Assembly (NCBI RefSeq): GCF_026314295.1
Contig: NZ_CP111108.1
Location: 1,488,001 to 1,552,000, forward strand
Source of the DNA: Caproicibacterium sp. BJN0003
Lineage (GTDB): Bacteria; Bacillota; Clostridia; Oscillospirales; Acutalibacteraceae
Direction: 5' to 3'
Length of the DNA: 64,000 nt
Part shown: in pieces, positions 1 through 7,700 of the stretch
How the letters are laid out: each line of letters starts with the position of its first letter
Numbering within the stretch: the stretch's first letter is position 1
The notes under the pieces: generated by a model
The model's database searches: none
Seen by the model: the letters and a program-made list of their open reading frames with translations, nothing else
Told to the model about the DNA's origin: nothing
Program-made: the position numbers and the translations under genes

Positions 1-290
1 TCAATGGAAGTCAGAACGCCGCAAGTATTCCCGTCAAACCCGCAAGCAGGATTATCATATCCAACGGAATTAACGACCTCACGCACAACTGCCGGGATAT
101 CGACATAGCACTCAGTAGAAATTTCTCCCATCACATGGATCACACCGGTACATGCCGTTACCTCACAGGCAACATGTGCCTGCGGGTCTTTTTCGATGAT
201 TTTATCCAGAATTGCATCCGCAATTTGATCGCACAATTTATCGGGATGCCCCTCTGTTACTGATTCTGATGTAAAAAAGTGTTTTGCCAT
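1..290 (-). CDS. metK: S-adenosylmethionine synthetase, N-terminal part (runs off the window)
   Basis: Makes S-adenosylmethionine from methionine and ATP in the cytosol. Only about the first 96 codons are present; the gene continues past base 1. The visible N-terminus reads [20 protein letters not shown], the family signature including the ATP-contacting HPDK segment, followed by the DQIADAILD helix. The ATG at 288-290 follows an AGGAGG sequence at about 297-303. The gene sits directly behind a SAM-I riboswitch and its terminator hairpin, so expression should fall when SAM is plentiful. That control is known for the family and both parts are visible here. Confidence 0.97.
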   Translation of the reverse strand, partial: MAKHFFTSESVTEGHPDKLCDQIADAILDKIIEKDPQAHVACEVTACTGVIHVMGEISTECYVDIPAVVREVVNSVGYDNPACGFDGNTCGVLTSI

Positions 291-311
291 AAAAATCGTC
301 CTCCTGTAATT

Positions 312-347
312 AAAAGCGCTGTCCGGTGAAAAACCGAACAGCGCTTA
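312..347 (-). terminator. Riboswitch-controlled terminator hairpin in the metK leader
   Basis: A 13-bp stem (AAGCGCTGTTCGG pairing with CCGGACAGCGCTT, with a G-U pair) closes a short loop and is followed by TTTTAATTA, just before the metK ribosome binding site. It lies where the expression platform of a SAM-I riboswitch belongs. The U run is short, so termination may be partial. Confidence 0.8.
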
Positions 348-357
348 TTAAAAGCAG

Positions 358-462
358 CCTCATCTTTCGGTCTCACCGCAGGAATTAGCACCTTACCGGA
401 TTTTTTCACCGGTAGGTTGTCGGGCATCATAGGGCCTGGTCCCTCCGCCACTCTTGATAAGG
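358..462 (-). ncRNA. SAM-I (S-box) riboswitch aptamer upstream of metK
   Basis: Read on the minus strand, the aptamer starts CTTATCAAGAGTGGCGGAGG and continues with the conserved GGACCAGGCCC, the GCCCGACAACC turn, GGTGCTAATTCCTGC and a closing GAAAGATGAG. These are the S-box consensus blocks in order, with P1 formed between the CTTATC and GATGAG ends. It binds S-adenosylmethionine and switches off transcription of metK. Identification is from recognised consensus, not a covariance-model search. Confidence 0.95.
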
Positions 463-491
463 GGAAAATATTAAATTCTTGAATTGTGTAC

Positions 492-520
492 AGTATAGCA
501 TAGAGCTTATAGGCTGTAAA
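492..520 (-). promoter_or_regulatory. Promoter of metK
   Basis: TTTACA at 515-520 and TATACT at 492-497 are separated by 17 bp, and TGC precedes the -10 (extended -10). Transcription would start about 20 nt before the SAM-I aptamer. A housekeeping-sigma promoter inferred from sequence. Confidence 0.8.
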
Positions 521-576
521 GGGACAAATATCATTGTCTGTCCAATTATCGGGGATTTCAGACAGAAACTGATTTT

Positions 577-1209
577 TTAGACTCTTCCATGAATCAAAGG
601 ACTAACCCGTTTATAAAGTAAAAGCGTCAAAATTGATGCCAAAACACCTTTGATCAGATTCAGCGGAGTCGTTGCAAAGAGCACCAAAGTCGGAACATCA
701 ATGATTGCATGGTTTACACTGGTACCCATTCCAACAATCGCTTCCATCGGCATATGGAATGCTGCAGCATAAGCCGGAAGTAAAAGAAAAGCATTTAAAA
801 GTCCACCGACAACGGCCATCACTAAAATGCCAACTGTCATACCAACGACTGCATTTTTGCGGCTCTTATGGCATTTATAAATCATTGAAGCGGGGACGAC
901 AAGCCCGCATCCAATGATAAAATTCGCAAAATCACCAATTCCTGCGGTAGGAGTTCCCTTAATAACCAAATGCAAAATGACCTTTACTGCTTCAATAATT
1001 GCTGCAGCAACCGGCCCCATTGCAAATCCGCCAATCAGCACTGGAACTTCACTAAAGTCAATTTTATAAAAGGACGGCAAAAACGGAAGCGGCACTTCAA
1101 AATACATGATAATAAAGGCTAATGCAGAAAGCATTCCGATCATCGCAATTCTGCGAATATCCGTACTCTTACTCTTGTTGATCGTCGTTTCATTTGTAAA
1201 ATTTGGCAT
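577..1209 (-). CDS. ribU: Riboflavin ECF transporter substrate-binding component RibU
   Basis: The membrane S component that binds riboflavin and works with the shared ECF module (EcfA, EcfA', EcfT; not in this window). The 210-residue protein is strongly hydrophobic with about six membrane helices. It carries the family N-terminal block IAMIGMLSALAFIIMYFEVP, then FYKIDFSEVPVLIGGFAMGP. The start chosen is the ATG at 1207-1209 behind AGAGGAG. An in-frame start 20 codons further upstream would place coding sequence inside the riboswitch terminator, so I reject it. An FMN riboswitch directly upstream supports riboflavin as the substrate. It stands alone rather than in a rib biosynthesis operon. 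Confidence 0.93.
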   Translation of the reverse strand: MPNFTNETTINKSKSTDIRRIAMIGMLSALAFIIMYFEVPLPFLPSFYKIDFSEVPVLIGGFAMGPVAAAIIEAVKVILHLVIKGTPTAGIGDFANFIIGCGLVVPASMIYKCHKSRKNAVVGMTVGILVMAVVGGLLNAFLLLPAYAAAFHMPMEAIVGMGTSVNHAIIDVPTLVLFATTPLNLIKGVLASILTLLLYKRVSPLIHGRV

Positions 1210-1244
1210 AATTCTTTCTCTCCTCTGGAGATATGGAGGTTTTA

Positions 1245-1290
1245 AATTAAAAGAAGCCCACGAATACACAAAGGTACTCGGGGCTTAGCT
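1245..1290 (-). terminator. Riboswitch-controlled terminator of the ribU leader
   Basis: On the minus strand AAGCCCCGAGTAC pairs with GTATTCGTGGGCTT around a short loop, with one bulge and a G-U pair, and TCTTTTAATTT follows. It lies between the FMN aptamer and the ribU ribosome binding site, the usual place for the off-state terminator. Confidence 0.8.
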
Positions 1291-1300
1291 TTCTTTCCAT

Positions 1301-1436
1301 ATCTTCTTCCATCCGGACTATACCGTCGGCTCTGGGCTCTCACCAGAATCCTGCGACTGACAAATCGCTCGCGGGCTTATCGGCACAAAGGCCGCATAAC
1401 CGCCGGTGGGGAATCACACCCCGCCCCGAAGAATTC
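1301..1436 (-). ncRNA. FMN riboswitch (RFN element) upstream of ribU
   Basis: The minus strand shows the RFN blocks in order: TCTTCGGGGCGGGGTG, ATTCCCCACCGGCGGT, AGCCCGCGAGC, GGATTCTGGTGAGAGCCC, AGCCGACGGTATAGTC and GGATGGAAGAAGAT. FMN binding is expected to favour the downstream terminator and so limit riboflavin uptake when flavin is plentiful. Identification is by recognised consensus. Confidence 0.96.
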
Positions 1437-1444
1437 ACGTGATT

Positions 1445-1473
1445 ATTTTAACATACTATTCTATTGCTGTCAA
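1445..1473 (-). promoter_or_regulatory. Promoter of ribU
   Basis: TTGACA at 1468-1473 and TAAAAT at 1445-1450 with a 17-bp spacer, and TGT just before the -10. It lies immediately upstream of the FMN aptamer. Confidence 0.8.
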
Positions 1474-1530
1474 GTCTGATTTTGACACTCTTTGGGAATA
1501 CAGTAATCAACCTGTCATTTTGCGTATGAA

Positions 1531-2754
1531 TCAGGTATTATCTTGATATTCCTTTGGAATAGACTGGTTGACAATTTTTTTAATAAAGTCCAATGAGAAT
1601 CCTGACATAAACTGATTCACTCCATGCTTCTCTGCTAACTGCTCTGTATATTCACTCAGCGGATAGATACAAAGATTTTCTCGATCTCCCTCGTAATGTG
1701 TAACAATTGGTTTAAACTTCAGATCTGTCACGGTCGTTTTTGCTGTTGACAAATCTTTCGTGACAGTCACCGTTAAAAGACCACTGATTAATTCATTGAT
1801 GTCTTCCTGTCCGGAAAGGAAATTACCGAACGCATACATGACCGGACATTGTGCTCCATCACTCTTTCTAGTCAGCACTTTAAGTTCCTGCAAGACATGC
1901 ACATGGTTTCCAAAGATGATATCGGCACCCCAATCAACCATCTCCTGAGAAAGTGTTTTTTCATTATCGGAAAGCTTATAATCGTCTTCATTTCCCCAAT
2001 GTGCATGCACTACAACTACATCTGCCATGGATTTTGCTTTCTGAATCAGCTGTTTTACCACATCGGTATCACTGGTATAAACGATCCTTAAAGGAGAATC
2101 AGAGGGAAGCTCATTGCCGTTTGTCATTTCGACAAATCCTAAAAAAGCAACCTTAATCCCATTTTTTTCGATTATCCGAATGTTTTGCAGATCATCCTCA
2201 TTTCGATAGGCACCAGTTACCGGAATGTTTTTTGCCTGCCAATAATTAAGCGTTGCTTCAATTCCTTCTGGACCCATATCCAACATATGATTATTTCCTT
2301 GATTAATCAAATCAAAACCAGTATCAACCAAAGCATCGCCATCCTGGGTCGGCGTATTAAAGCACGGATACCCGCTCGGTTCATAAATAGATGTTGCAAG
2401 CGGCGTTTCTTGATTCAAAGTTGCAATATCTGCTGCACTGATATAAGGTTTCACTTTTTTATAATAGGGCCTAAAATCATAACCACCATCAGCTGTTTTT
2501 ACATGCTCGTAAAGCGCCTCATGAATTAAATTATCACCCGCTCCTAAAATTGTCACAGATGTTGTCTTTGGAGCTTGTCCTTCCTGCGACGATACTACAG
2601 CATTTGTTTGAACTTCCGTCTGTACTGATTTCCCGTATCTATCAAAAGTAAAAAATAAAATTAACCCCAAACCCACTGCGGCTAAAATAACACTTGTCCG
2701 GAATAAAAGTGTCCGGCGCGGTAACCTACGCTTCTCTTTTCTCTGAACTTTCAT
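1531..2754 (-). CDS. CapA/PgsA-type metallophosphoesterase, membrane anchored
   Basis: A 407-residue protein of the CapA family, which is related to metallophosphatases and is linked in some bacteria to poly-gamma-glutamate capsule formation. The N-terminus is basic, then has one hydrophobic helix (about residues 16-38), so the rest should be outside the membrane. Family motifs are GAGDNLIHE near residue 71, LNQETPL, GFDLINQGNNHMLDMG, VVVHAHWGNE and IFGNHVHVLQ, which supply the metal-binding Asp, Asn and His residues. No other capsule genes lie next to it, so its substrate here is unknown. The SD sequence (AGCAGGA, 4-5 nt from the ATG) is weak. It is monocistronic, between ribU and tuf. Confidence 0.85.
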   Translation of the reverse strand: MKVQRKEKRRLPRRTLLFRTSVILAAVGLGLILFFTFDRYGKSVQTEVQTNAVVSSQEGQAPKTTSVTILGAGDNLIHEALYEHVKTADGGYDFRPYYKKVKPYISAADIATLNQETPLATSIYEPSGYPCFNTPTQDGDALVDTGFDLINQGNNHMLDMGPEGIEATLNYWQAKNIPVTGAYRNEDDLQNIRIIEKNGIKVAFLGFVEMTNGNELPSDSPLRIVYTSDTDVVKQLIQKAKSMADVVVVHAHWGNEDDYKLSDNEKTLSQEMVDWGADIIFGNHVHVLQELKVLTRKSDGAQCPVMYAFGNFLSGQEDINELISGLLTVTVTKDLSTAKTTVTDLKFKPIVTHYEGDRENLCIYPLSEYTEQLAEKHGVNQFMSGFSLDFIKKIVNQSIPKEYQDNT

Positions 2755-2805
2755 GATATCCTGCTTTCTAAAAGTTTTTAAGATAATCTTTTATATTCTG
2801 CTCTT

Positions 2806-2814
2806 ATTATACCA
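2806..2814 (-). promoter_or_regulatory. Extended -10 promoter of the CapA-family gene
   Basis: TGGTATAAT on the minus strand matches the extended -10 consensus. No convincing -35 box is visible at the expected distance. Confidence 0.55.
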
Positions 2815-2851
2815 TATTAAAGGGAAAATTATAGAAAAATCAAGGAATTAC

Positions 2852-2886
2852 AAAAAAAGCCACAGCCAAAATGGCTGCGGCTTTTT
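2852..2886 (-). terminator. Terminator after tuf
   Basis: AAAAAGCC-CAGCC pairs with GGCTG-GGCTTTTT around an A/T-rich loop, and a run of seven T follows on the minus strand. It ends the str operon 20 nt after the tuf stop codon. The A run on the other side would also let it work in the plus direction. Confidence 0.92.
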
Positions 2887-2906
2887 CTCTTTAAACAAGC
2901 AAATAA

Positions 2907-4109
2907 TTACTCGTTGATCTTAATAACAACACCGGAACCGACAGTATGGCCGCCTTCACGGATAGCGAAGCGGAGGCCTTCCTCGATTGCGATAGGAGTG
3001 ATCAGTTCAACATCCATCTCGATGTGATCGCCAGGCATGCACATCTCAGTGCCTTCCGGCAGAGTGATAACACCGGTAACATCGGTGGTACGGAAATAGA
3101 ACTGCGGACGATAGTTGTTGAAGAACGGAGTATGACGACCGCCTTCATCCTTGGTCAGGACGTAAACCTGAGCATGGAATTTGGTATGCGGATGAACGGT
3201 ACCGGGCTTTGCCAGAACCTGGCCACGCTCGATCTCTTCACGCTGAATACCACGGAGCAGAACACCGATATTATCGCCGGCCTCTGCATAATCCAAAGTC
3301 TTACGGAACATTTCAAGGCCTGTAACAACAGACTTCTTGCGCTCAGTAGTAAGACCAATGATTTCAACTTCCTCGCCAATCTTAACACGACCACGCTCTA
3401 CACGACCAGTTGCAACAGTGCCACGGCCGGTAATTGTGAAGACGTCTTCAACAGGCATCAAGAAAGGCATATCGGATTTACGGTCAGGAGTCGGGATATA
3501 TTCATCGACTGCATCCATCAACTCATGAATGCACTTGTACTCAGGTGCATTTGTATCAGTAGAAGTAGACTCCAGAGCCTTCAGAGCGGAACCACGAATA
3601 ATCGGGGTATCATCGCCCGGGAATTCATACTCGTTCAGCAGATCACGGATTTCCATCTCTACCAGATCGAGCAGCTCAGGATCATCAACCTGATCGCATT
3701 TATTCATGAAGACAACGATATAAGGCACACCAACCTGACGAGCGAGCAGAATATGCTCACGAGTCTGAGGCATCGGGCCATCAGCTGCAGAAACGACGAG
3801 GATTGCGCCATCCATCTGAGCAGCACCGGTGATCATGTTCTTAACGTAGTCAGCATGGCCCGGGCAGTCAACATGGGCGTAGTGACGCTTTGCAGTATGA
3901 TACTCAACATGAGCAGTATTGATTGTAATACCACGCTCACGCTCTTCAGGAGCACTGTCGATGTTGGCATAATCCTTAAACTCAGCATCGCCTTCAAAGC
4001 TTAGTACCTTGGTAATTGCAGCTGTTAAAGTGGTCTTGCCGTGGTCAACATGGCCAATAGTACCAATGTTTACATGGGGCAGAGATCTGTCAAACTTTTC
4101 CTTTGCCAT
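2907..4109 (-). CDS. tuf: Translation elongation factor Tu
   Basis: Delivers aminoacyl-tRNA to the ribosome as a GTPase. The 400-residue protein has GHVDHGKT (residues 19-26), DCPGH (81-85) and NKCD (136-139), followed by the two beta-barrel domains. Length is normal. It is the last gene of rpsL-rpsG-fusA-tuf and is followed by a strong terminator. The 125-nt gap to fusA is wide for an operon and holds a -10-like TATAAT behind a perfect inverted repeat, so tuf may also be transcribed on its own. AGGAGG precedes the ATG. Confidence 0.99.
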   Translation of the reverse strand: MAKEKFDRSLPHVNIGTIGHVDHGKTTLTAAITKVLSFEGDAEFKDYANIDSAPEERERGITINTAHVEYHTAKRHYAHVDCPGHADYVKNMITGAAQMDGAILVVSAADGPMPQTREHILLARQVGVPYIVVFMNKCDQVDDPELLDLVEMEIRDLLNEYEFPGDDTPIIRGSALKALESTSTDTNAPEYKCIHELMDAVDEYIPTPDRKSDMPFLMPVEDVFTITGRGTVATGRVERGRVKIGEEVEIIGLTTERKKSVVTGLEMFRKTLDYAEAGDNIGVLLRGIQREEIERGQVLAKPGTVHPHTKFHAQVYVLTKDEGGRHTPFFNNYRPQFYFRTTDVTGVITLPEGTEMCMPGDHIEMDVELITPIAIEEGLRFAIREGGHTVGSGVVIKINE

Positions 4110-4149
4110 TGGAATTTTCCTCCTTTTGTATTAAACAAATTAATATCAA

Positions 4150-4173
4150 ATTATAATGAACCTGTTGGTTCAT
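4150..4173 (-). promoter_or_regulatory. Possible tuf promoter with inverted repeat
   Basis: In the fusA-tuf gap the minus strand reads ATGAACC-AACA-GGTTCAT, a perfect 7-bp inverted repeat, followed at once by TATAAT. No good -35 box sits at 16-18 bp, because the repeat fills that place. It could be an operator over an activator-dependent promoter or simply an RNA hairpin; sequence alone does not decide. Confidence 0.35.
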
Positions 4174-4234
4174 ATTTTAGCAAGAGTTCCGGAAAAAATC
4201 AAGTGTTTTCCGTACTTCTGTGCATGAAAGAAAA

Positions 4235-6349
4235 TCAGTTGCTCTTTGTACGCTCGCTGATAATCTTTTCAGAAATATTCTTCGGAACTTCTGCATAATG
4301 ATCCGGCTCCATAACGAACTGGCCACGGCCTTGTGTCTTGGAACGCATATCTGTTGCATATCCGAACATTTCAGACAATGGAACCATCGAATGAATCTGC
4401 TCAGCGCCGCCCATAGCATCCATACCGCCAATCATACCGCGGCGAGAGTTCAGGTCGCCGATCACGTCGCCCATATACTCTTCCGGAACAGTAACGGTTA
4501 CTTTCATAATCGGTTCCAGGATGACCGGATCAGCCTTCTTCATTGCATCCTTAAACGCCATAGAACCGGCGATCTTAAATGCCATTTCAGAGGAGTCGAC
4601 CTCATGATAAGAACCATCATACAGCTCAACCTTGACATCCACTACAGTATAGCCGGCAAGAACACCTGCCTGCATAGCGCCTTGGATACCTTGGTCAACA
4701 GCCGGAATATATTCCTTGGGGATAGAACCGCCAACAGTTGCATTGACAAATTCATAACCCTTTTCCGGGTTCGGATCGACTCTGATCTTAACATGACCAT
4801 ACTGGCCTTTACCACCGGACTGACGGACGTATTTGCATTCTACATCTGCATGCTTACGGATTGTTTCCTTATAAGCAACCTGCGGTTTGCCGATATTTGC
4901 TTCCACGTGAAATTCACGCAGCAAACGGTCAACAATAATCTCCAAATGAAGTTCGCCCATTCCTGCAATAATGGTCTGGCCGGTTTCTTCATCGGTATAA
5001 GCCTTAAAAGTAGGATCTTCTTCTGCCAGTTTGGCAAGAGCAATTCCCATCTTTTCCTGACCAGCTTTGGTCTTCGGCTCAATTGCGACACGGATAACAG
5101 GCTCCGGGAATTCCATGGATTCCAGAACGACCGGATGCTTCTCATCGCAGAGTGTATCACCGGTAGTCGTATTCTTTACGCCGATTGCCGCCGCAATATC
5201 ACCAGCATAAACCTCATCGAGGTCCTGACGATGATTTGCATGCATCTGCAAAATACGGCCGATTCTCTCATCACAATCCTTTGTGGAATTATAAACGGTA
5301 GAACCAGTTGTCAACACACCGGAATAAACACGGATAAAGCAAAGCTTTCCGACGAAAGGATCCGTTGCAATCTTAAATGCCAGTGCGGAGAACGGCTCAT
5401 CATCAGAAGAATGACGATCCTCTTCCTCACCAGTTTCAGGGTTTGTACCGCGGATAGCCGGAATATCGGTCGGAGCAGGCATAAACGCAACGATTGCATC
5501 CAGCAGCTTCTGCACGCCCTTATTCCGATAAGAAGTACCACAGGTAACCGGAACAAACTTATTTGCAATGGTTGCTTTACGAATGGTTGCCATGATTTCA
5601 TCACGGGTAAGCTCTTCGCCATCCAGATATTTTTCCATCAGTGCATCATCTTGTTCAGCAACATGCTCGATCAGTGCTGTATGGTATTCCTGTGCTTTTT
5701 CCTTCATGTCGTCCGGAATTTCTTCCACACGCATATCCTTGCCCATATCATCATAATAGACATCGGCAGTCATATCGATCAGATCGATAATTCCGCGGAA
5801 GCTGTCCTCACTGCCAATCGGCAGCTGGATCGGCACAGCATTGCACTTTAAACGGCTCTTCATCATGTCAATTACATTGTAGAAATTGGCACCCATGATG
5901 TCCATTTTATTGACATATGCCATGCGGGGAACATGATACTCTTCAGCCTGACGCCAAACTGTTTCAGACTGAGGCTCAACGCCGCCCTTTGCGCAGAAAA
6001 CGGTTACAGAACCGTCCAATACACGCAGGGAACGTTCAACTTCAACTGTAAAGTCAACGTGGCCGGGAGTATCAATAATATTGATTCGGTAATCACGGTT
6101 CTTATCCGGATCACCAAAATACTTGCTGTTCGTCCAGAAACAAGTTGTTGCGGCAGAAGTGATAGTAATGCCTCTCTCCTGCTCCTGAACCATCCAGTCC
6201 ATGGTGGCTGCACCATCGTGCACCTCACCAATCTTATGATTCACGCCCGTGTAATACAGGATACGTTCGGTCGTGGTTGTTTTACCAGCATCAATATGAG
6301 CCATGATGCCGATATTACGAGTTTTTTCAAGTGATACCTGCCTGGGCAT
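4235..6349 (-). CDS. fusA: Translation elongation factor G
   Basis: Ribosome-translocation GTPase of 704 residues, a normal length. It shows AHIDAGKT (residues 17-24), the RGITI switch region, DTPGHVDF and NKMD, then domains II to V, with the conserved [20 protein letters not shown] block near the C-terminus. It lies third in the str operon, with about 50 nt to rpsG and 125 nt to tuf. AAGGAGG precedes the ATG. Confidence 0.99.
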   Translation of the reverse strand: MPRQVSLEKTRNIGIMAHIDAGKTTTTERILYYTGVNHKIGEVHDGAATMDWMVQEQERGITITSAATTCFWTNSKYFGDPDKNRDYRINIIDTPGHVDFTVEVERSLRVLDGSVTVFCAKGGVEPQSETVWRQAEEYHVPRMAYVNKMDIMGANFYNVIDMMKSRLKCNAVPIQLPIGSEDSFRGIIDLIDMTADVYYDDMGKDMRVEEIPDDMKEKAQEYHTALIEHVAEQDDALMEKYLDGEELTRDEIMATIRKATIANKFVPVTCGTSYRNKGVQKLLDAIVAFMPAPTDIPAIRGTNPETGEEEDRHSSDDEPFSALAFKIATDPFVGKLCFIRVYSGVLTTGSTVYNSTKDCDERIGRILQMHANHRQDLDEVYAGDIAAAIGVKNTTTGDTLCDEKHPVVLESMEFPEPVIRVAIEPKTKAGQEKMGIALAKLAEEDPTFKAYTDEETGQTIIAGMGELHLEIIVDRLLREFHVEANIGKPQVAYKETIRKHADVECKYVRQSGGKGQYGHVKIRVDPNPEKGYEFVNATVGGSIPKEYIPAVDQGIQGAMQAGVLAGYTVVDVKVELYDGSYHEVDSSEMAFKIAGSMAFKDAMKKADPVILEPIMKVTVTVPEEYMGDVIGDLNSRRGMIGGMDAMGGAEQIHSMVPLSEMFGYATDMRSKTQGRGQFVMEPDHYAEVPKNISEKIISERTKSN

Positions 6350-6397
6350 AGTTTCCTCCTTACTTCTACGATCAACAGAAACAGAGTGCTTCTACCA

Positions 6398-6868
6398 TTA
6401 CCATCTGTAATGTGCGAATGCTCTGTTTGCTTCGGCCATCTTGTGCGTATCATCGCGCTTCTTAGCCGCGCCGCCTGCACCGTTTACAGCATCGAGGATT
6501 TCTCCGGCAAGCCGTTCTCTCATCGTCCGCTCAGAACGCTGACGGGAATACGTTGTAATCCAGCGCAGACCCAAAGTCTGACGACGCTCGGGGCGAACCT
6601 CCATTGGGACCTGATAGGTAGCGCCGCCTACACGACGGGCCTTAACCTCTAACGAAGGCATTACATTCTCCATAGCCGCCTCAAAAACTTCGAGGGGCTC
6701 TTTACCCGTTTTGTCTTGAATAATCTCAAACGCACCATAAACGATCTTCTGGGCTACGCCCTTCTTACCGTCGATCATGATGTTGTTAACAAGGCGGGTG
6801 ACTAACTTGGAATTATAAAGCGGATCGGGCAAAACATCACGTTTTGCGATATTACCTCTTCTTGGCAC
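6398..6868 (-). CDS. rpsG: 30S ribosomal protein S7
   Basis: Primary 16S rRNA-binding protein that nucleates the 30S head. The start chosen is a GTG at 6866-6868 giving (M)[15 protein letters not shown], the family N-terminus. The in-frame ATG six codons upstream overlaps the AAGGAGG that serves the GTG. The protein is then 156 residues, the usual length. It ends with the conserved AHYRW. S7 is a known autoregulator of the str operon in Escherichia coli; whether it is here is not shown. Confidence 0.97.
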   Translation of the reverse strand: MPRRGNIAKRDVLPDPLYNSKLVTRLVNNIMIDGKKGVAQKIVYGAFEIIQDKTGKEPLEVFEAAMENVMPSLEVKARRVGGATYQVPMEVRPERRQTLGLRWITTYSRQRSERTMRERLAGEILDAVNGAGGAAKKRDDTHKMAEANRAFAHYRW

Positions 6869-6963
6869 TTTACTTCCCTCCTTCACAAAAATGATATCAT
6901 AGGTACTCGAAAAACAATTTCCGTTCGGCCAGCAAGAGACGTCTATAAAAACGCCGTAGTAGC

Positions 6964-6996
6964 AACCTTAAAAAGGATACTTTGCAGCCTAAGGTT
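6964..6996 (-). promoter_or_regulatory. Hairpin in the rpsL-rpsG intercistronic gap
   Basis: AACCTTA and TAAGGTT, 19 nt apart, can form a stem in the 162-nt gap between rpsL and rpsG. In E. coli the equivalent gap carries the S7 translational operator. Function here is inference; only the inverted repeat and the unusual gap size are seen. Confidence 0.35.
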
Positions 6997-7030
6997 CTTG
7001 TTATTTTGAAAGCACAGACTTCTGCAAGAA

Positions 7031-7462
7031 TTATTTCTTCTTAGCAGCTCCGGCCTTCGGGCGTTTTGCACCGTATTTAGAACGGGCCTGCATACGCTTT
7101 TCCACACCCTGAGCATCCAAAGTACCGCGGATGATATGATAACGTACACCAGGCAGATCCTTAACACGACCGCCACGGATCATGACAACACTGTGCTCCT
7201 GCAGGTTATGACCAACACCAGGAATATAAGAGGTCACTTCCAAGCCGTTAGAAAGACGAACACGAGCAATTTTACGAAGTGCAGAGTTCGGCTTTTTCGG
7301 GGTAGAGGTCTTCACAGCGGTGCAGACACCACGTTTTTGGGGAGAATTCTGATCGATCGCAACGCGCTTCTTAGAGTTCCATCCCTTGAGCAGAGCCGGC
7401 GCTTTGGCCTTTTTTTCAACGACCGCACGTCCGGTATGAACCAGTTGGTTAAAAGTAGGCAT
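7031..7462 (-). CDS. rpsL: 30S ribosomal protein S12
   Basis: Decoding-centre ribosomal protein of 143 residues starting [12 protein letters not shown] at the ATG 7460-7462, with GAGAGGAGG just upstream. An in-frame upstream start includes the SD and is rejected. The decoding loops [11 protein letters not shown] (residues 54-64) and PGVRYH (104-109) are intact, with the lysines that are changed in streptomycin-resistant mutants still present. It is the first gene of the str operon and has a long structured leader. Confidence 0.98.
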   Translation of the reverse strand: MPTFNQLVHTGRAVVEKKAKAPALLKGWNSKKRVAIDQNSPQKRGVCTAVKTSTPKKPNSALRKIARVRLSNGLEVTSYIPGVGHNLQEHSVVMIRGGRVKDLPGVRYHIIRGTLDAQGVEKRMQARSKYGAKRPKAGAAKKK

Positions 7463-7664
7463 TAATACACCTCCTCTCAAAAAAATAATTATATGCTAAC
7501 CGGCAAAAGCCGGATAACAGCATCTAAACACACTGAAACCCACCCGGAAAATTTTCCTGAGGTGGGATAAAAATCAGTGTCGGTGATAAAAAAAGCATTC
7601 TCTTTTGCTAATTATTTGTAAAATCATCCAATTCTATTCTAAAAAATGCTAAAAATCACCACGA
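7463..7664 (-). promoter_or_regulatory. Structured 5' leader of the str operon
   Basis: About 200 nt between the predicted start site and rpsL. Nested inverted repeats are visible: CACTGA...TCAGTG (7531-7579) enclosing CCCACC...GGTGGG and the self-complementary GGAAAATTTTCC, then CCGGC-AAAA-GCCGG (7500-7513) close to the ribosome binding site. None has a U run that would make a clear terminator. It could be a ribosomal-protein leader, but I recognise no known family. Confidence 0.45.
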
Positions 7665-7670
7665 GTAAAT

Positions 7671-7700
7671 ATTATACAGCTAAATTGCATGGCTTGTCAA
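7671..7700 (-). promoter_or_regulatory. Promoter of the str operon, inside the end of rpoC
   Basis: TTGACA at 7695-7700 and TATAAT at 7671-7676 with an 18-bp spacer, and TG just before the -10. The -35 lies in the last codons of rpoC and the -10 just past its stop codon. Confidence 0.8.

Noticed and set aside
520-576. Terminator after ribU
   Set aside because: TGTCTG/CAGACA could pair, but the stem is short, the loop long and there is no T run.
2946-4004. A 352-codon open frame antisense to tuf
   Set aside because: Biased codon use of tuf leaves the complementary frame open. There is no SD, and the product is low in recognisable motifs.
4220-5851. A 543-codon open frame antisense to fusA
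   Set aside because: Same cause as above; the fusA frame has full family motifs and the antisense product has none.
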